This document shows, one piece after another, positions 15,913-26,725 of a stretch of 64,000 nucleotides of DNA. A model generated the notes under the pieces. It ran no database searches. It was not told the DNA's origin and saw only the letters and a program-made list of their open reading frames with translations. Position 1 is the first letter of the stretch. The number at the start of each line of letters is the position of its first letter. Source of the DNA: Rhodospirillaceae bacterium (GTDB taxonomy: Bacteria > Pseudomonadota > Alphaproteobacteria > UBA8366); NCBI GenBank assembly GCA_002722095.1, contig PBKG01000024.1:124001-188000 (forward strand), given 5' to 3'. The position numbers and the translations under genes were made by a program.

Positions 15913-17817
15913 TCAGCTACCTTGAGGCTCCGGCGCCGGGCCGATACCGCCGGTCGTCGGGACCGAGGACCGAACGCCGTCTGTCGGCGCCGGATCATCG
16001 TCATCGTCGCGAATGATCGGTTCACCCCGCAAGGCAGCGGTAATTTCGTCCGCGCTCAAGGTCTCGTATTCGAGCAAAGCATCGGAAAGCTTATGCAGAT
16101 CGTCGATGCCTTCTGTCAGTATCTTGCGCGCGACCGCCTCGCCTTCTTCCACAAAAATGCGCACTTCCTTGTCGATCACGCTCGCGGTTTCATCGGACAT
16201 ATTCTGCCGCTGAGTGACCGAATGGCCGAGGAAAACTTCTTCCTCATTGTCGGAATAGCGCAATGGTCCCAAGGCTTCGGAAAATCCGAATTCGGTCACC
16301 ATGCGCCGGGCCAGTTCGGTTGCCTTGCGAATGTCGTCGGAAGCGCCGGTGGTTACCATTTCTTCACCGAAAATTAGTTCCTCGGCGACACGACCACCGA
16401 ACAGGCTGGCGATCATTGCCTTCAATTCTCGGATCGATTGGCTGTATTTATCGCGCTCGGGCAGGAACATTGTGACACCCAGCGCCCGGCCACGGGGTAT
16501 GATCGTCACCTTATGCACAGGCTCGTGACCCGGCACCCGAAGCATCACGAGGGCATGACCCGCCTCGTGATAGGCGGTCAGCTTCTTTTCTTCTTCGGTC
16601 ATGACCATGGAGCGCCGTTCGGTCCCCATCATCACCTTGTCTTTGGCCTCTTCGAGTTCGGCTATCGAGACCGCGCGCCGATTCTTGCGCGCCGCCAACA
16701 ACGCCGCCTCATTGACCAGGTTGGCTAAATCGGCTCCGGAAAACCCAGGCGTTCCCCGGGCGATGACCTTTGCGTCCACATCGGGGGTCAATGGCACTTT
16801 ACGGAGATGCACTTTCAGTATGCGCTCACGACCTAAAATGTCCGGATTCGGCACTACAACCTGACGGTCGAAGCGGCCGGGCCTGAGCAATGCAGGGTCC
16901 AGCACGTCGGGTCGGTTGGTCGCCGCGATCAGGATCACGCCTTCATTCGCCTCGAAACCATCCATCTCGACCAAAAGCTGGTTCAACGTCTGTTCGCGCT
17001 CGTCATTGCCGCCGCCAAGACCGGCGCCGCGATGACGGCCCACGGCATCGATTTCATCGATGAACACCAGACAGGGCGCGTTCTTTTTCGCTTGTTCGAA
17101 CATATCGCGGACCCGGGACGCGCCGACGCCCACGAACATCTCGACGAATTCCGAACCGGAAATAGTGAAGAAAGGTACGTTCGCCTCGCCAGCAATAGCC
17201 CGGGCAAGCAAGGTTTTACCGGTGCCCGGCGGGCCGACCAACAAAACACCTTTTGGAATTCGTCCACCCAAACGCTGGAATTTGTGCGGGTCTTTCAGGA
17301 AATCGACGATTTCCTCCAATTCCTGCTTTGCTTCGTCAATGCCGGCCACGTCTTCGAACGTCACGCGTCCGCTACGTTCGGTTAACATTCGCGCTCGCGA
17401 CTTGCCGAATCCCATCGCCCGGCCGCCGCCGGACTGCATTTGACGCATGAAGAAAATCCAAACGCCAATCAACAGCAGCATCGGGAACCAATTAAGCAAG
17501 ACCGCGAACAAGGTCGGCATGCCCTCTTCGGGCGGTTTTGCCTCGACACCGACACCATGCTTAATCAAACGGCTAACCAACTCCGGATCGTCCGGCGCGT
17601 TGGTGGTGAACTGTTCGTTGGAATTCTTATAGATACCGGTGATTTTACGGTCCTGAATGGTAACTTCGGCGACCTGACCCTTCTCGACCTCGATCAGGAA
17701 GGTCGAATAAGGCACGTCTTTCGGGGCGCCGGCGCCTTGCGGTCGCTGGAACAGGTTAAACAGCCCAAAAAGCAAAACCAGAATCACGGCCCAAAGGGCC
17801 AAATTACGTCCAAACAG
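15913..17817 (-). CDS. ftsH: ATP-dependent zinc metalloprotease FtsH
   Basis: An inner-membrane AAA protease (634 aa from CTG, 629 aa from TTG) that degrades membrane and short-lived cytoplasmic proteins. It has two transmembrane segments (about residues 8-20 and 100-120), Walker A GPPGTGKT, Walker B FIDEIDA, the SRH arginines and zinc motif HEAGH. No ATG or GTG begins the frame. A CTG at 17815-17817 has AGGGAG eight bases upstream and gives LFGRNLALW, typical of the family; a TTG at 17800-17802 is the next choice but has only a weak GGA. The C-terminal tail is acidic and proline-rich ([12 protein letters not shown]). Confidence 0.96.
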   Translation of the reverse strand: MFGRNLALWAVILVLLFGLFNLFQRPQGAGAPKDVPYSTFLIEVEKGQVAEVTIQDRKITGIYKNSNEQFTTNAPDDPELVSRLIKHGVGVEAKPPEEGMPTLFAVLLNWFPMLLLIGVWIFFMRQMQSGGGRAMGFGKSRARMLTERSGRVTFEDVAGIDEAKQELEEIVDFLKDPHKFQRLGGRIPKGVLLVGPPGTGKTLLARAIAGEANVPFFTISGSEFVEMFVGVGASRVRDMFEQAKKNAPCLVFIDEIDAVGRHRGAGLGGGNDEREQTLNQLLVEMDGFEANEGVILIAATNRPDVLDPALLRPGRFDRQVVVPNPDILGRERILKVHLRKVPLTPDVDAKVIARGTPGFSGADLANLVNEAALLAARKNRRAVSIAELEEAKDKVMMGTERRSMVMTEEEKKLTAYHEAGHALVMLRVPGHEPVHKVTIIPRGRALGVTMFLPERDKYSQSIRELKAMIASLFGGRVAEELIFGEEMVTTGASDDIRKATELARRMVTEFGFSEALGPLRYSDNEEEVFLGHSVTQRQNMSDETASVIDKEVRIFVEEGEAVARKILTEGIDDLHKLSDALLEYETLSADEITAALRGEPIIRDDDDDPAPTDGVRSSVPTTGGIGPAPEPQGS

Positions 17818-17928
17818 TGTATTAACTCCCTAAAATACCACCGGAAGCGGGGAATCATCCCACCAACCGCCACCGATCGCAAGGACTCCTAATATTCAAT
17901 AGCATAGCCCGTTGGCTTCGCCTACGAC

Positions 17929-19287
17929 CTATTCACCTCGCCCATCCGCTTCGACAGCCGCGCTAAACGGCCCTTCCGAGAGTGGCCGCCGGGGTTGGAA
18001 AACCGCCGTCAGTACCGTTTCCGCCATTGCCGAAGGAGATAAAGCAACACCCTTCAATTGGGGTAGCGATGGTGTTCCGTCAAGACCCGGCATCGTTGGC
18101 AATGCGGAACGGAATGGCGCGGGGATGCGAGAGCGCTTGTAGTCGGCAAACCCAGGGAATGTTCCACTGCCGAGCGGCACCAATGAAGCGATCTTGTCAG
18201 CTGGACCGGAAACCGAAAATCGACCGTCCCAAAGATAATTGTTACCTCTGGCCTCTATAATGTCCGATGTCGCCACTTCGCGGCAGATGAAAAGAACAGA
18301 CCCCCGTTTGAGCAGACGGCAACCGCCGAGAGTACGGCCGAATGGCCCGGTTTTTCTTTCACTCGCAGATAACGCTTCGTAGCACGCAACCAATCGTTCT
18401 CCGCGCGGTGTATGGGATTTGCCACCGATAGTTCTTATCAGGCGAGCCAACGCCCGCAGTGCCACTTCTCGAGGCGCTGACAGTAAAGGCGGAATTTCGA
18501 GACGCCCGTACCCTTCCGGATAGAGAGCAGCCCCAGTTGCAAGCAATGAGGTCGTTGCCGTCTCCAACGCAGCCCGTGCCTCTGCCATGCGGCGTGCTGC
18601 TTTCGAAAGACGGTTCGCCGACGCCCCTTCTTCTGCCAAATGCGGCAGAACCTTCCGTAAGCGGACCCTTTTGAAGGCGCGATCCGAATTCGAAGGATCG
18701 TCGATGAAGGTTTGATTGCGCGCGGACAAGGTGGCTTCAAGGCGAGCTTTCGGAACGGTCAGCATGGGACGCAACAAACGATAATCGCCGCGCTCGGAAA
18801 TGGCTGCCATGCCTGCCAGGCCATCGACGCCACTACCGCGCGTCAAATTCAACAACAAGGTTTCCGCTTGATCCTCTTGGTGATGGGCGATGAATAGGTG
18901 CAACACGCCGTGAACGCGGCACCAATCACCCATCAATTCATAACGCGCCGTACGAGCGCTCGCCTGCAATGACGAGATATCGGCAGTTAGTTTAGCCTCC
19001 AGTATCTCACTTGCTATGCCAAAGGTTTCGAGCCAGCCCTGCACCTCGCGAGCTTCAGCGGCGGCTTCCTCGCGAATGCCGTGATCGACGATCAACGCGG
19101 TCAAGCGGCCCCCTTGTTTCTCGACCCAATGACCAAGGAGCAAGGTCAACGCCAAACTATCGGCACCGCCCGAGCAGCCGACTGCAAGGTGTGGCGCGGC
19201 CTCGTACGGGCCGAGCCGATTCATCAAGGACGCAAAGTCGCCCGCAGAAAGACCCGTGTGATGACTGGAATTGTCCTTCGCGGACAC
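17929..19287 (-). CDS. tilS: tRNA(Ile)-lysidine synthetase
   Basis: A 452-aa ATP-pyrophosphatase that adds lysine to C34 of tRNA-Ile(CAU) so that it reads AUA codons. The PP-loop SGGADS is at residues 39-44, followed by the DHGIR and HHQEDQAET motifs of the family. The start is GTG (19285-19287). It begins four bases after the cpoB stop, within the pal-cpoB-tilS-ftsH run that is conserved in alphaproteobacteria. Confidence 0.94.
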   Translation of the reverse strand: MSAKDNSSHHTGLSAGDFASLMNRLGPYEAAPHLAVGCSGGADSLALTLLLGHWVEKQGGRLTALIVDHGIREEAAAEAREVQGWLETFGIASEILEAKLTADISSLQASARTARYELMGDWCRVHGVLHLFIAHHQEDQAETLLLNLTRGSGVDGLAGMAAISERGDYRLLRPMLTVPKARLEATLSARNQTFIDDPSNSDRAFKRVRLRKVLPHLAEEGASANRLSKAARRMAEARAALETATTSLLATGAALYPEGYGRLEIPPLLSAPREVALRALARLIRTIGGKSHTPRGERLVACYEALSASERKTGPFGRTLGGCRLLKRGSVLFICREVATSDIIEARGNNYLWDGRFSVSGPADKIASLVPLGSGTFPGFADYKRSRIPAPFRSALPTMPGLDGTPSLPQLKGVALSPSAMAETVLTAVFQPRRPLSEGPFSAAVEADGRGE

Positions 19288-19291
19288 GGGG

Positions 19292-20413
19292 TCAGCTACA
19301 TTTGTTCTGGCTGATAGAACTTTTGGCGTTGCGGACCAGGCGCGAGTTAGCCTTGGGATAGTCCTTCAACAACTTTTTCCAGGTCGCGCAGGCGGACTTT
19401 TTCTCGCCGACGGAATTGAGCGCTTTGCCGAGCTTCAACAGGTTATCGGGTGCTTTATTGCTTTTCGGGTATTTGCGATAGCCATCCAGGAATACCCGCG
19501 CCGCCTCGGCAAATTGCCTTTGGTCATAATGGGTTTCGCCCAGCCAATACATCGCATTACCCGCGAGTTCGTGCTTGGGATTTTTCTCGATAAAGGCTTT
19601 CAGGGAACGTGCGGCATTGGCGAAATCGCGTTTTTTGAGCAATCCGAATGCGTAGGCGTATTGCTGCTTCGGCGTTCCATCAGGTAACAGCGGGACGTTG
19701 GCGGCAGACCCAGATGACTGCGGTGAACTGGTCGATACATTCGCCGGCGACGGCACTGCACTTGGGGCCGGTGCGGGTTTACTCAGGACCGGACGGATCG
19801 CCGCCTGCTGACTAGCTGCAGGAGCTTCGCCTGGTTTGACCTTGCTAATATCGTTGGGCGATACGGTGCCGAATAGTTTTTGTCCGGGCGCAAGACCGCT
19901 TCCAGTGGCAGCCCCAGGCTGCGGGGGAACTTGCCCTGTTTGTGCCGGCAGATTTCCACCAAGTGCGGGAGCCTGCAACGCAGGGCTTACGCCGGTTTTG
20001 GTTTCGATCGCACGCAGTCGCAAATCGACGTCGGACACCAACCGATTTAGCCGATTCTCACTGCGCCGGAGACCGTTCTCGATTTGCTCGAGCCGACCGG
20101 TGAGGGCCATTAGTTGTGTCTCCAATGTCTGCAATTTGAAATGGAGCCGCGTTGCCGCGTCTGCTGGCAATGGCTGGCCACTGCCGGCCAAACCCGGCTT
20201 CGGAGGCTTACCGCCAAACGATTCCGAATAGACATAGCGTTGCAGGTCTCGGATATCCTGGGTAAGACGCCGAATCTCTTCGGCATAGCTGGTGCTTTCC
20301 TGTGCCGATGCGCCGGTCCAACCGGAGACGGCCACCAACAACACGAACGCAACCATAGCGCCGAGCCGCCGACAGATTTCGGCAACCAATCTCAGTTGAG
20401 CTGCTACAGACAT
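19292..20413 (-). CDS. cpoB: Tol-Pal system periplasmic coordinator CpoB (YbgF)
   Basis: A secreted protein of about 373 aa. It has a signal peptide ending near GASAQ, then a short coiled coil with leucine heptads (LQTLETQLMALTGRLEQIENGL), a Pro/Ala-rich linker of about 120 residues, and a C-terminal TPR-like region (YAYAFGLLKKRDFANAARS, AMYWLGETHYDQRQF). CpoB coordinates Tol-Pal function with peptidoglycan synthesis at the septum. The frame could also start at a TTG (20434) or an ATG (20422); the ATG at 20413 gives the best signal peptide. It follows pal. Confidence 0.92.
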   Translation of the reverse strand: MSVAAQLRLVAEICRRLGAMVAFVLLVAVSGWTGASAQESTSYAEEIRRLTQDIRDLQRYVYSESFGGKPPKPGLAGSGQPLPADAATRLHFKLQTLETQLMALTGRLEQIENGLRRSENRLNRLVSDVDLRLRAIETKTGVSPALQAPALGGNLPAQTGQVPPQPGAATGSGLAPGQKLFGTVSPNDISKVKPGEAPAASQQAAIRPVLSKPAPAPSAVPSPANVSTSSPQSSGSAANVPLLPDGTPKQQYAYAFGLLKKRDFANAARSLKAFIEKNPKHELAGNAMYWLGETHYDQRQFAEAARVFLDGYRKYPKSNKAPDNLLKLGKALNSVGEKKSACATWKKLLKDYPKANSRLVRNAKSSISQNKCS

Positions 20414-20495
20414 GCGACCCATAATATCGACCAAATACGGCTGATTTATGGCAATTCAAACCGGCTAACGCGCCATAAAAGCGTTAACCTGCAGA

Positions 20496-21023
20496 TTAGC
20501 TCCCAGCGCCGCCCTTAATTATCGATACAGACCGTCGGTTTTGCGACCAAGCCCATTCGGTGGAACCGGGCACTGCCGGACGCGACTTGCCGTAACTTAT
20601 GGTTTTGATACGATTTGCCGGTACGCCGACACTAACCAAATAGTCCTTGACCGCGTTGGCCCGACGTTCGCCAAGACCCAGATTGAATTCCGTCGTGCCG
20701 CGCTCGTCCGCATGGCCCTCGACCACAATAGAAACGTTGCCGTATTTCTGTAGCCATGCCGCCTGTTTCTTAAGAGTGGCGGTGCTTTCGGCATTCAAAT
20801 CGGACCTGTTAGTAGCGAAGAACACCCGATCGCCGACATTGACGACAAAATCTTGTTGCGATCCGGGCACCGTTGTCGCGGCTGGTGCCGGCGCTGAACC
20901 GCCACCAGTTGACGTCGCGGTGGTGTCACCGGCGCCTGCGGTCGAATCTTTTTCCTCTGCCGGTGTCTCGCAGCCGGCAAGGATTGTAAGAGCAGCCAAA
21001 AGGCCAAAGACTTTCAAGTACAT
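20496..21023 (-). CDS. pal: Peptidoglycan-associated lipoprotein Pal
   Basis: A 175-aa outer-membrane lipoprotein. The signal peptide ends in a lipobox LAGC, with the lipidated cysteine about residue 18. A Thr/Ala/Pro-rich linker is followed by an OmpA-like domain with the diaminopimelate-binding pattern (EGHADERGTTEFNLGLGERRA). It anchors the outer membrane to peptidoglycan and is relocated by TolQRAB. The ATG at 21021-21023 is chosen because the lipoprotein signal starts there; the longer frame upstream lacks support. Confidence 0.97.
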   Translation of the reverse strand: MYLKVFGLLAALTILAGCETPAEEKDSTAGAGDTTATSTGGGSAPAPAATTVPGSQQDFVVNVGDRVFFATNRSDLNAESTATLKKQAAWLQKYGNVSIVVEGHADERGTTEFNLGLGERRANAVKDYLVSVGVPANRIKTISYGKSRPAVPGSTEWAWSQNRRSVSIIKGGAGS

Positions 21024-21167
21024 GTATACCCCCCTGGGGATGCTAACATGGCGCGTTTTGCAGTATCTATTCGCCAATACTAAACACGCCGATTGCGGAA
21101 AAACAACCATCCGTTCTGGATTAAATTGGCATTCGATCAGGCATTTTCATTTAAAACTGCCCCCGAT

Positions 21168-22520
21168 CTAAGGCAATAGCGGTGACCAAGCCGGATGCGA
21201 GGCTTCGCCCGGCGTGACCACACGACGTAAATTGTGGCCCGTTAGGTCAACCGAAAAGATAAAGCTCTCACCGCCGCCGCCACTTCGGTCGGTGCGTTTC
21301 TTGCGGAAAAACATCAAAACACGCCCATTCGGCGACCAAGTGGGTCCCTCATCGAGAAAACTTTCGCTCAACATACGCTCACCTGAACCATCGGGTCGCA
21401 TCACGCCGATATAGAAGCGGCCTCTGTGTTGGCGTGTAAATGCGATCAAATCACCCCGAGGCGACCAAACCGGTGTCGAATAACGGCCTTTCCCGAAACT
21501 GATACGCCGCACTTTCCTGCCATTGCGATCCATAATGTAAATTTGCGGCGAACCGCCCCGGTCGGAGTTAAACACGATTTGTTTTCCGTCCGGCGACGCG
21601 CTGGGCGAAGTGTCGATGGCCGGATGACGCGTAATGCGCTTCGCCCGGCGTGTTCGTAGATCCATGATGTAAATATCGGAATTTCCGTTTTCCGCATGGG
21701 ACATCAGCACCTCGTTCCCATCCGGCGTAAACCGAGGCGCAAACGTCATCCCCCGGAAGGTGCCGAGAATCTCCTGGCGTCCCGTTTCGATATTGAACAG
21801 ATAGACACGCGGCGCATCGTTGAAGAACGACAAATAGGTGATTTCCTGGGTTGTCGGCGAAAAGCGCGGTGTCAGGACCAACGCCTGTCCGTCAGTAAGA
21901 AAACGGTGATTGGCACCATCCTGATCCATGATTGCTAGGCGCCGCACGCGGCGGGTTTGGGGACCGCTTTCGGCGATATAGACGATGCGCGTATCGAAAA
22001 TCCCGGTCTCGCCGGTAATCCTTTTATAAATCGCATCGGCGATGATATGGGCGACCCGGCGCCAATTATCCGGTTTGGTGAAATAGGCTTGCCCGATCAT
22101 CGGCTCTTCGGCAACAACGTCCCACAAACGAAACGCGACCCGCATCCGGCCATCCTCCAGACGCTTCACGTTCCCGTTGACCAACGCCTGGGCGTTAATA
22201 ACCCGCCAATCGCCAAAACTCGGCTGCACTTGCAACGAGGCCGGCGTTTGCAAAAAAGCGCCCTTGTCGATCGGCTTGAACAGTCCCGACCGCTCGAGAT
22301 CGGCCGTTATCACACCTGCTACATCGCGACCGACCTGTCCTTCTTCACCCGAAATACCGTGGAAGTCCGTAATTGCGACAGGGATCGGTTTTACGACGCC
22401 GCGGGTAATATCAATCCTAACTTCCGCTCGTGCGGCCAATGCAGTCAAACTCGACAAGGCCAGCATTAGGAAAAGTCTTCCGGCGAATTTGGCGGTGATT
22501 TGAAGCGTAGATTTCTTCAT
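21168..22520 (-). CDS. tolB: Tol-Pal system periplasmic beta-propeller TolB
   Basis: A 450-aa periplasmic protein with a signal peptide ending at AARAE, an N-terminal alpha/beta domain and a six-bladed beta-propeller made of repeated SPDG/SPNG blades ([30 protein letters not shown]). TolB binds Pal and TolA in the periplasm. Its ATG overlaps the tolA stop (ATGA), so the two are coupled. A 144-bp gap separates it from pal. Confidence 0.97.
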   Translation of the reverse strand: MKKSTLQITAKFAGRLFLMLALSSLTALAARAEVRIDITRGVVKPIPVAITDFHGISGEEGQVGRDVAGVITADLERSGLFKPIDKGAFLQTPASLQVQPSFGDWRVINAQALVNGNVKRLEDGRMRVAFRLWDVVAEEPMIGQAYFTKPDNWRRVAHIIADAIYKRITGETGIFDTRIVYIAESGPQTRRVRRLAIMDQDGANHRFLTDGQALVLTPRFSPTTQEITYLSFFNDAPRVYLFNIETGRQEILGTFRGMTFAPRFTPDGNEVLMSHAENGNSDIYIMDLRTRRAKRITRHPAIDTSPSASPDGKQIVFNSDRGGSPQIYIMDRNGRKVRRISFGKGRYSTPVWSPRGDLIAFTRQHRGRFYIGVMRPDGSGERMLSESFLDEGPTWSPNGRVLMFFRKKRTDRSGGGGESFIFSVDLTGHNLRRVVTPGEASHPAWSPLLP

Positions 22521-23389
22521 CGTCCGAGCATCTCTCTTGGGTCAAATACGATCTTGAGGTTTTTTAACTGTTCATATTTCTCGAGTGGAAAATTGAGCTT
22601 GCGACAACGCGGATTGAGAACTGCGCGATAGGCGCTTTCTACCGCCGCACGGTAGAACGGATCCGAGACAGCGCGCACCCTGTCGACCACATCGACGGTC
22701 TGCACCATTCCGTCGGGATTGAGATGAAGCCGCAATTCGACCGTCAACTCTTCCGCATTTTTGGCCCCAACGGGCGGATTCCAACAACGTTCGATTTGGC
22801 GCTTGATCGCGTCCTTGTCGTTTTGCGTGACTCGGTCGGCGAGATTGGCAAGCCGTGCTTGCTTCGGTTTCGCCGGCTCGGCCTTGCGGTTCTTTAGGGT
22901 ATCTAGAATTTTGTCCTCGAAGCTTTTTTCCTTCGGAGGTTCGGGTTTCGGTTTTTCCTTGCGTTCCAGATTCTCGACCGACTTCAAAACAGATGCGAAC
23001 TCGTCCGGTGCCGGTGGTTTCGGTTTGAAACGCGGCCGCGGCGGCGAATTCAATTTTGGTTTCTCCTCGGCCTTCTTTTCCGGTTTCGGTTTTGGTTCGG
23101 GCTCGGGTTCCGGCTCGGGCGGTTGCTTCTCGTCCGGTGGCGGGGGCACCTCGACCACTTCGGGCTCTGGCGGAGGCGGAGGCGGCGGAGGCGGTTCCGG
23201 TGGTGGCAGCGCAGCCACTTTGGGCTCCGGTTCGGGTTCCGGCTCCTTGGCCTCGATCTCGGTCACCACTTCCACTTCGATAACCGGTTCGGGCTCGATA
23301 ATCGCCTGTGGCGCATGAGGTATGCCGATCCATGACAGCAGGAAAACCGCGCAATGCAAAAATACGGAAAGGGCGAAGGGCGTGCGCAT
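22517..23389 (-). CDS. tolA: Tol-Pal system protein TolA (TonB-like)
   Basis: A 290-aa protein with one N-terminal membrane anchor ([15 protein letters not shown]). It then has a long Pro/Glu/Lys-rich stalk (about residues 30-165) with blocks of PEPEPEP and PPPPPPP type, and a C-terminal TonB-like domain ([13 protein letters not shown]). TolA spans the periplasm and couples TolQR proton-motive energy to TolB and Pal. The stalk is proline-rich like TonB, not the alanine-rich helix of E. coli TolA, which is usual for alphaproteobacteria. Position between tolR and tolB fixes the assignment. Confidence 0.93.
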   Translation of the reverse strand: MRTPFALSVFLHCAVFLLSWIGIPHAPQAIIEPEPVIEVEVVTEIEAKEPEPEPEPKVAALPPPEPPPPPPPPPEPEVVEVPPPPDEKQPPEPEPEPEPKPKPEKKAEEKPKLNSPPRPRFKPKPPAPDEFASVLKSVENLERKEKPKPEPPKEKSFEDKILDTLKNRKAEPAKPKQARLANLADRVTQNDKDAIKRQIERCWNPPVGAKNAEELTVELRLHLNPDGMVQTVDVVDRVRAVSDPFYRAAVESAYRAVLNPRCRKLNFPLEKYEQLKNLKIVFDPREMLGR

Positions 23390-23398
23390 CGGAGGCCG

Positions 23399-23881
23399 TC
23401 ATTTCTGCTTCTTCTTGTTGGACTCAGAAGCCTTACCGCCACCGCTCGGCAATTGTGCGAGTAAGGAAACCTTTTTGAATCCAGCGGCACTGACCGCGCC
23501 CATCACCTCCATCACACGGCCATAGGGGATCGCTTTGTCGCCACGGACGAAAATTCTGATATCGGGATTGGCATTGGTCACGGCGACGAGCCGCGGGATG
23601 AAGTTCTCTACCGGCACTTTGGCCTTTTGAATGTACAGCTCACCTTTTGAATTGAGGGTAATCACCAACGGCTCGTCCGTCTTGTTCAACACCGCAGCCT
23701 TGGTTTTCGGCAAATCTACCGGCACGCCAACGGTCAGCAGCGGTGCGGTGACCATAAAGATGATGAGCAACACCAACATAACATCGACAAACGGTGTCAC
23801 GTTGATCTCCGACATCGGCACACGCCGGAACCGCGAGCCCGATCGGGAAAATCTTTCGTTGCTGGGAAGCGACGCACCCAC
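23399..23881 (-). CDS. tolR: Tol-Pal system protein TolR (ExbD family)
   Basis: A 160-aa inner-membrane protein with one transmembrane helix carrying the conserved Asp (TPFVDVMLVLLIIFMVTAPLL region) and a periplasmic C-terminal domain. With TolQ it forms the proton channel of the Tol-Pal complex. A GTG start directly follows the tolQ stop codon, which shows coupling. The C-terminal end is Lys/Ser-rich (SESNKKKQK). Confidence 0.96.
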   Translation of the reverse strand: MGASLPSNERFSRSGSRFRRVPMSEINVTPFVDVMLVLLIIFMVTAPLLTVGVPVDLPKTKAAVLNKTDEPLVITLNSKGELYIQKAKVPVENFIPRLVAVTNANPDIRIFVRGDKAIPYGRVMEVMGAVSAAGFKKVSLLAQLPSGGGKASESNKKKQK

Positions 23882-24613
23882 CTACTCGGCCCCTTCTTCC
23901 ATCTGGCGCGACAAAATTGCGCTGAATTCGCCGGCGAATGCCTCGAGCCGTCCTCCATAGCGGCCAAGCTCGGAGGAGATTTTGTTGTATCCAACAACTG
24001 CCGGAATTGCAGCGACAAGCCCAAGTGCTGTTGCAAGCAGCGCCTCGGCAATACCGGGGGCGACCACTGCGAGGCTGGTTTGTTTCGTCACCGCTATCGC
24101 CTGAAAGCTGTTCATGATGCCCCAGACCGTGCCGAACAATCCGATAAAAGGCGCCGTCGAGCCAACCGAGGCGAGAAAGGTCATGTACCGCTCCAACCGC
24201 TCCATCTCGCGTCCAAGAGTGATTTGCATTACCCGGTCGATGCGTTCGCGCAATGCTTCGGCCACCGACTGACCGATCGGCCCCTTGGCGGACGCCCGGC
24301 GCCACTCGCGCATCGCCGAGGAAAAGATTGCCGCCATCGGGTCCTGTGGCCGTTGGCCAATTCGTTCATATAGGTCGTCGAGCGAACCGCCGGACCAAAA
24401 CGCGTCCTCAAACCGCACCGCCCGCTTACCAAGGCGGCGCATCCGCCAAACCTTGTCGATTATGATTGCCCAGCTCCACACCGAAGCGATCAGCAACACC
24501 ACCATGACTGCCTTAACAACCCAGTGCGCGCGCCAAAAAAGGCTCATGATCGACAGGTCGGCGGCCTCTCTCGAGCCCGGAAGGGTAACCGCATCAATGA
24601 CCGTTTGTTCCAT
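23882..24613 (-). CDS. tolQ: Tol-Pal system protein TolQ (MotA/ExbB family)
   Basis: A 243-aa inner-membrane protein with three transmembrane helices (about residues 23-50, 140-165 and 180-205). The family motifs SVGSTAPFIGLFGTVWG and the VAAIPAVVGYN helix are visible. It forms the stator-like channel with TolR. It lies 21 bp after ybgC and starts a tightly packed tolQRAB run. Confidence 0.97.
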   Translation of the reverse strand: MEQTVIDAVTLPGSREAADLSIMSLFWRAHWVVKAVMVVLLIASVWSWAIIIDKVWRMRRLGKRAVRFEDAFWSGGSLDDLYERIGQRPQDPMAAIFSSAMREWRRASAKGPIGQSVAEALRERIDRVMQITLGREMERLERYMTFLASVGSTAPFIGLFGTVWGIMNSFQAIAVTKQTSLAVVAPGIAEALLATALGLVAAIPAVVGYNKISSELGRYGGRLEAFAGEFSAILSRQMEEGAE

Positions 24614-24634
24614 ACTTAAATCTCGTTCTTTCGC

Positions 24635-25054
24635 TTAGATTTCGGATTGGCCGGTAGCTTCGAGCGCCGCCCGCAACGATTGAGGCAGTCGCACCGGACG
24701 CCCCGCTTCATTCAGGCAAGCCAAATCCACATTCATTTCCACAAGAGATTCGCCATCGCGCCGTACGGTCTGGGCCGCAGACATCGTGGCGCCGCCGACT
24801 TTGGTGAGTTCGGTATGGACCTCCAGCATGTCATCCAGCTTGGCCGGCCGCCGGTATTTGACGTTGCAACCGCTGACCGCGAAAAGTACCCCGAAATCCG
24901 CCATCAATTGACTGTTGCCAGTGCCGATCGAACGCAAAAATTCGCTCCGCGCCCGTTCGGCGAATTTGAGATAGTTTGCGTAATACACGACACCGCCCGC
25001 ATCGGTATCTTCGTAATAAACTCGGAATGGAAAGACATGCGGGGCGCTAGTCAT
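24635..25054 (-). CDS. ybgC: YbgC-type acyl-CoA thioesterase
   Basis: A 139-aa hot-dog fold thioesterase, the standard first gene of tol-pal operons. The active-site Asp lies in [17 protein letters not shown]. The ATG at 25052-25054 lies inside the last codons of ruvB (ATGACTAG, 8-base overlap), so tol-pal translation is linked to ruvCAB. Longer starts upstream run through ruvB and are not used. Confidence 0.95.
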   Translation of the reverse strand: MTSAPHVFPFRVYYEDTDAGGVVYYANYLKFAERARSEFLRSIGTGNSQLMADFGVLFAVSGCNVKYRRPAKLDDMLEVHTELTKVGGATMSAAQTVRRDGESLVEMNVDLACLNEAGRPVRLPQSLRAALEATGQSEI

Positions 25055-26117
25055 CCTGACCCTCCCCATTTCCATCTCTAGCCGCACCCAGGAGCTCGAG
25101 TTGTTCTGCGGCACCTTTGGGTGCTTCAAGACCGAGATAGCGCCATGCCTGGATCGTCAACATTCGCCCGCGGGGAGTACGTTGCAACAAACCTTGCTGG
25201 ATCAAATACGGCTCGATCACCTCTTCGACTACGTCGCGTTGCTCGGCCAAAGCGGCCGCCAGCGTCTCGACTCCGACCGGGCCCCCTCCATAATTTTCCG
25301 CGATCGCCACGAGGTAACGCCGATCCATTCGATCGAGGCCCGCTTCATCGACACCAAGCTTGGTGAGCGCCGCATCCGCCGCCGACGCATCCACGGTTTC
25401 GGCACCGTCGACCATGGCGTAGTCCCTGACACGACGTAGCAGCCGGCCGGCAACTCGGGGCGTCCCGCGGCTTCGCTTGGCAATCTCGCAAGCGCCGTCT
25501 TCGGTCAAATCCATGTCCAAGAGACCGGCCCCACGCTCGACGATCTGACGAAGTTCGGCCTCTTCGTAAAAATTCATCCGGAGCTGAATGCCGAAACGTT
25601 CGCGAAGCGGCGTCGTAATTAACCCGGAGCGCGTGGTCGCCCCAACCAGGGTAAAGGCCGGCAAGTCTATGCGGATCGACCGCGCGGCCGGTCCTTCGCC
25701 GATAATCAAATCGAGCTGAAAATCCTCCATCGCCGGATAAAGCACCTCCTCGATTGCCGGATTGAGTCGATGGATTTCGTCGATGAAAAGCACGTCGTGC
25801 GGCTGGAGGTTGGTCAATATCGCAGCCAGGTCGCCGGCTTTGGCAATCACCGGTCCGGAGGTGGCCCGAAAGCCAACGCCGAGTTCCTTGGCGACGATCT
25901 GAGCCAAGGTGGTCTTACCGAGACCGGGCGGTCCAAAGAGCAAGGTATGGTCGAGCGCCTCACCTCGCGTCTTAGCCGCACTGATGAAGACCGACAGATT
26001 TTCACGTACGGTTTTCTGGCCAATAAATTCGCCGAGACCTTGCGGCCGCAGAGTGTTTTCAGGCCTGTCCGCTTCGGCGAAGTCAGGTGTCACGACGCGA
26101 TCCGCTGTGCCGCTCAC
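25047..26117 (-). CDS. ruvB: Holliday junction branch migration helicase RuvB
   Basis: A 356-aa AAA ATPase motor that drives branch migration with RuvA. Walker [10 protein letters not shown], Walker B DEIHR, sensor and arginine-finger motifs (GATTRSG) and the C-terminal winged helix (TPRGR) are present. The start is a GTG that overlaps the ruvA stop (GTGA). The last eight bases overlap ybgC. Confidence 0.98.
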   Translation of the reverse strand: MSGTADRVVTPDFAEADRPENTLRPQGLGEFIGQKTVRENLSVFISAAKTRGEALDHTLLFGPPGLGKTTLAQIVAKELGVGFRATSGPVIAKAGDLAAILTNLQPHDVLFIDEIHRLNPAIEEVLYPAMEDFQLDLIIGEGPAARSIRIDLPAFTLVGATTRSGLITTPLRERFGIQLRMNFYEEAELRQIVERGAGLLDMDLTEDGACEIAKRSRGTPRVAGRLLRRVRDYAMVDGAETVDASAADAALTKLGVDEAGLDRMDRRYLVAIAENYGGGPVGVETLAAALAEQRDVVEEVIEPYLIQQGLLQRTPRGRMLTIQAWRYLGLEAPKGAAEQLELLGAARDGNGEGQDD

Positions 26118-26725
26118 TGGCTAAGCTCCTTAAGGCCGGATTTGATCAAATCATCAAGTACGGCGCCTTTACCCAGTTCTTGACTGGCCCGTGCCACAGC
26201 ACCGACCGCCTGCATGCGCGAAAAACCCAAATTGACAAGGGCGGAGACCGCCTCTTGATCCGGCGTGCCGGATCCTTCAGCTGGCAAAGCGGTAGCCATT
26301 TTGGCAACGCCGCCAATTGCGAATGCACCGACCTTGTCCTTCAATTCGGTGACGATCCTTTGTGCAAGCTTGGGACCGACGCCATTAGCGCGCGACACCG
26401 TGGTCTTGTCTTCGGCGATGACCGCATCGGTCAACTCGTCGCCGCTGAGGGCTGACATAATCGCCAACGCCACTTTTGCACCAACGCCTTGAACCGTGGT
26501 CAACATCCGGAACCAATCGCGCTCCGCCGCATCGCCGAAGCCGTAAAGATGAATATGGTCTTCGCGGACATGGGTCTCGATTTGCAGCGCGACCGTCTGG
26601 CCGGTCGGAGGCAGTGCAGCCAAAGTACGGCTCGAGCAAAATACGATGTAACCGACACCCCCAACATCGACCACCACCCAATCCTCTCCGATGGAGTCAA
26701 GCAATCCGGTAAGCTTGGCGATCAT
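26114..26725 (-). CDS. ruvA: Holliday junction DNA-binding protein RuvA
   Basis: A 203-aa protein that binds four-way DNA junctions as a tetramer. It starts [12 protein letters not shown] with the OB-fold [10 protein letters not shown], then two helix-hairpin-helix motifs ([12 protein letters not shown] and [12 protein letters not shown]), and a C-terminal RuvB-binding three-helix domain ([12 protein letters not shown]). The ATG overlaps the ruvC stop (ATGA). A longer frame upstream overlaps ruvC and is ignored. Confidence 0.98.
   Translation of the reverse strand: MIAKLTGLLDSIGEDWVVVDVGGVGYIVFCSSRTLAALPPTGQTVALQIETHVREDHIHLYGFGDAAERDWFRMLTTVQGVGAKVALAIMSALSGDELTDAVIAEDKTTVSRANGVGPKLAQRIVTELKDKVGAFAIGGVAKMATALPAEGSGTPDQEAVSALVNLGFSRMQAVGAVARASQELGKGAVLDDLIKSGLKELSQ

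Noticed and set aside
22920..23310. Simple repeats resembling a tandem array
   Set aside because: They are codon-level repeats of the TolA proline/glutamate stalk, not an independent repeat element; there are no spacers as in CRISPR.
22572..23402. Long open frame antisense to tolA
   Set aside because: It arises from the Pro/Glu/Lys codons of the TolA stalk; its product is low complexity, it has no ribosome site and no family match.
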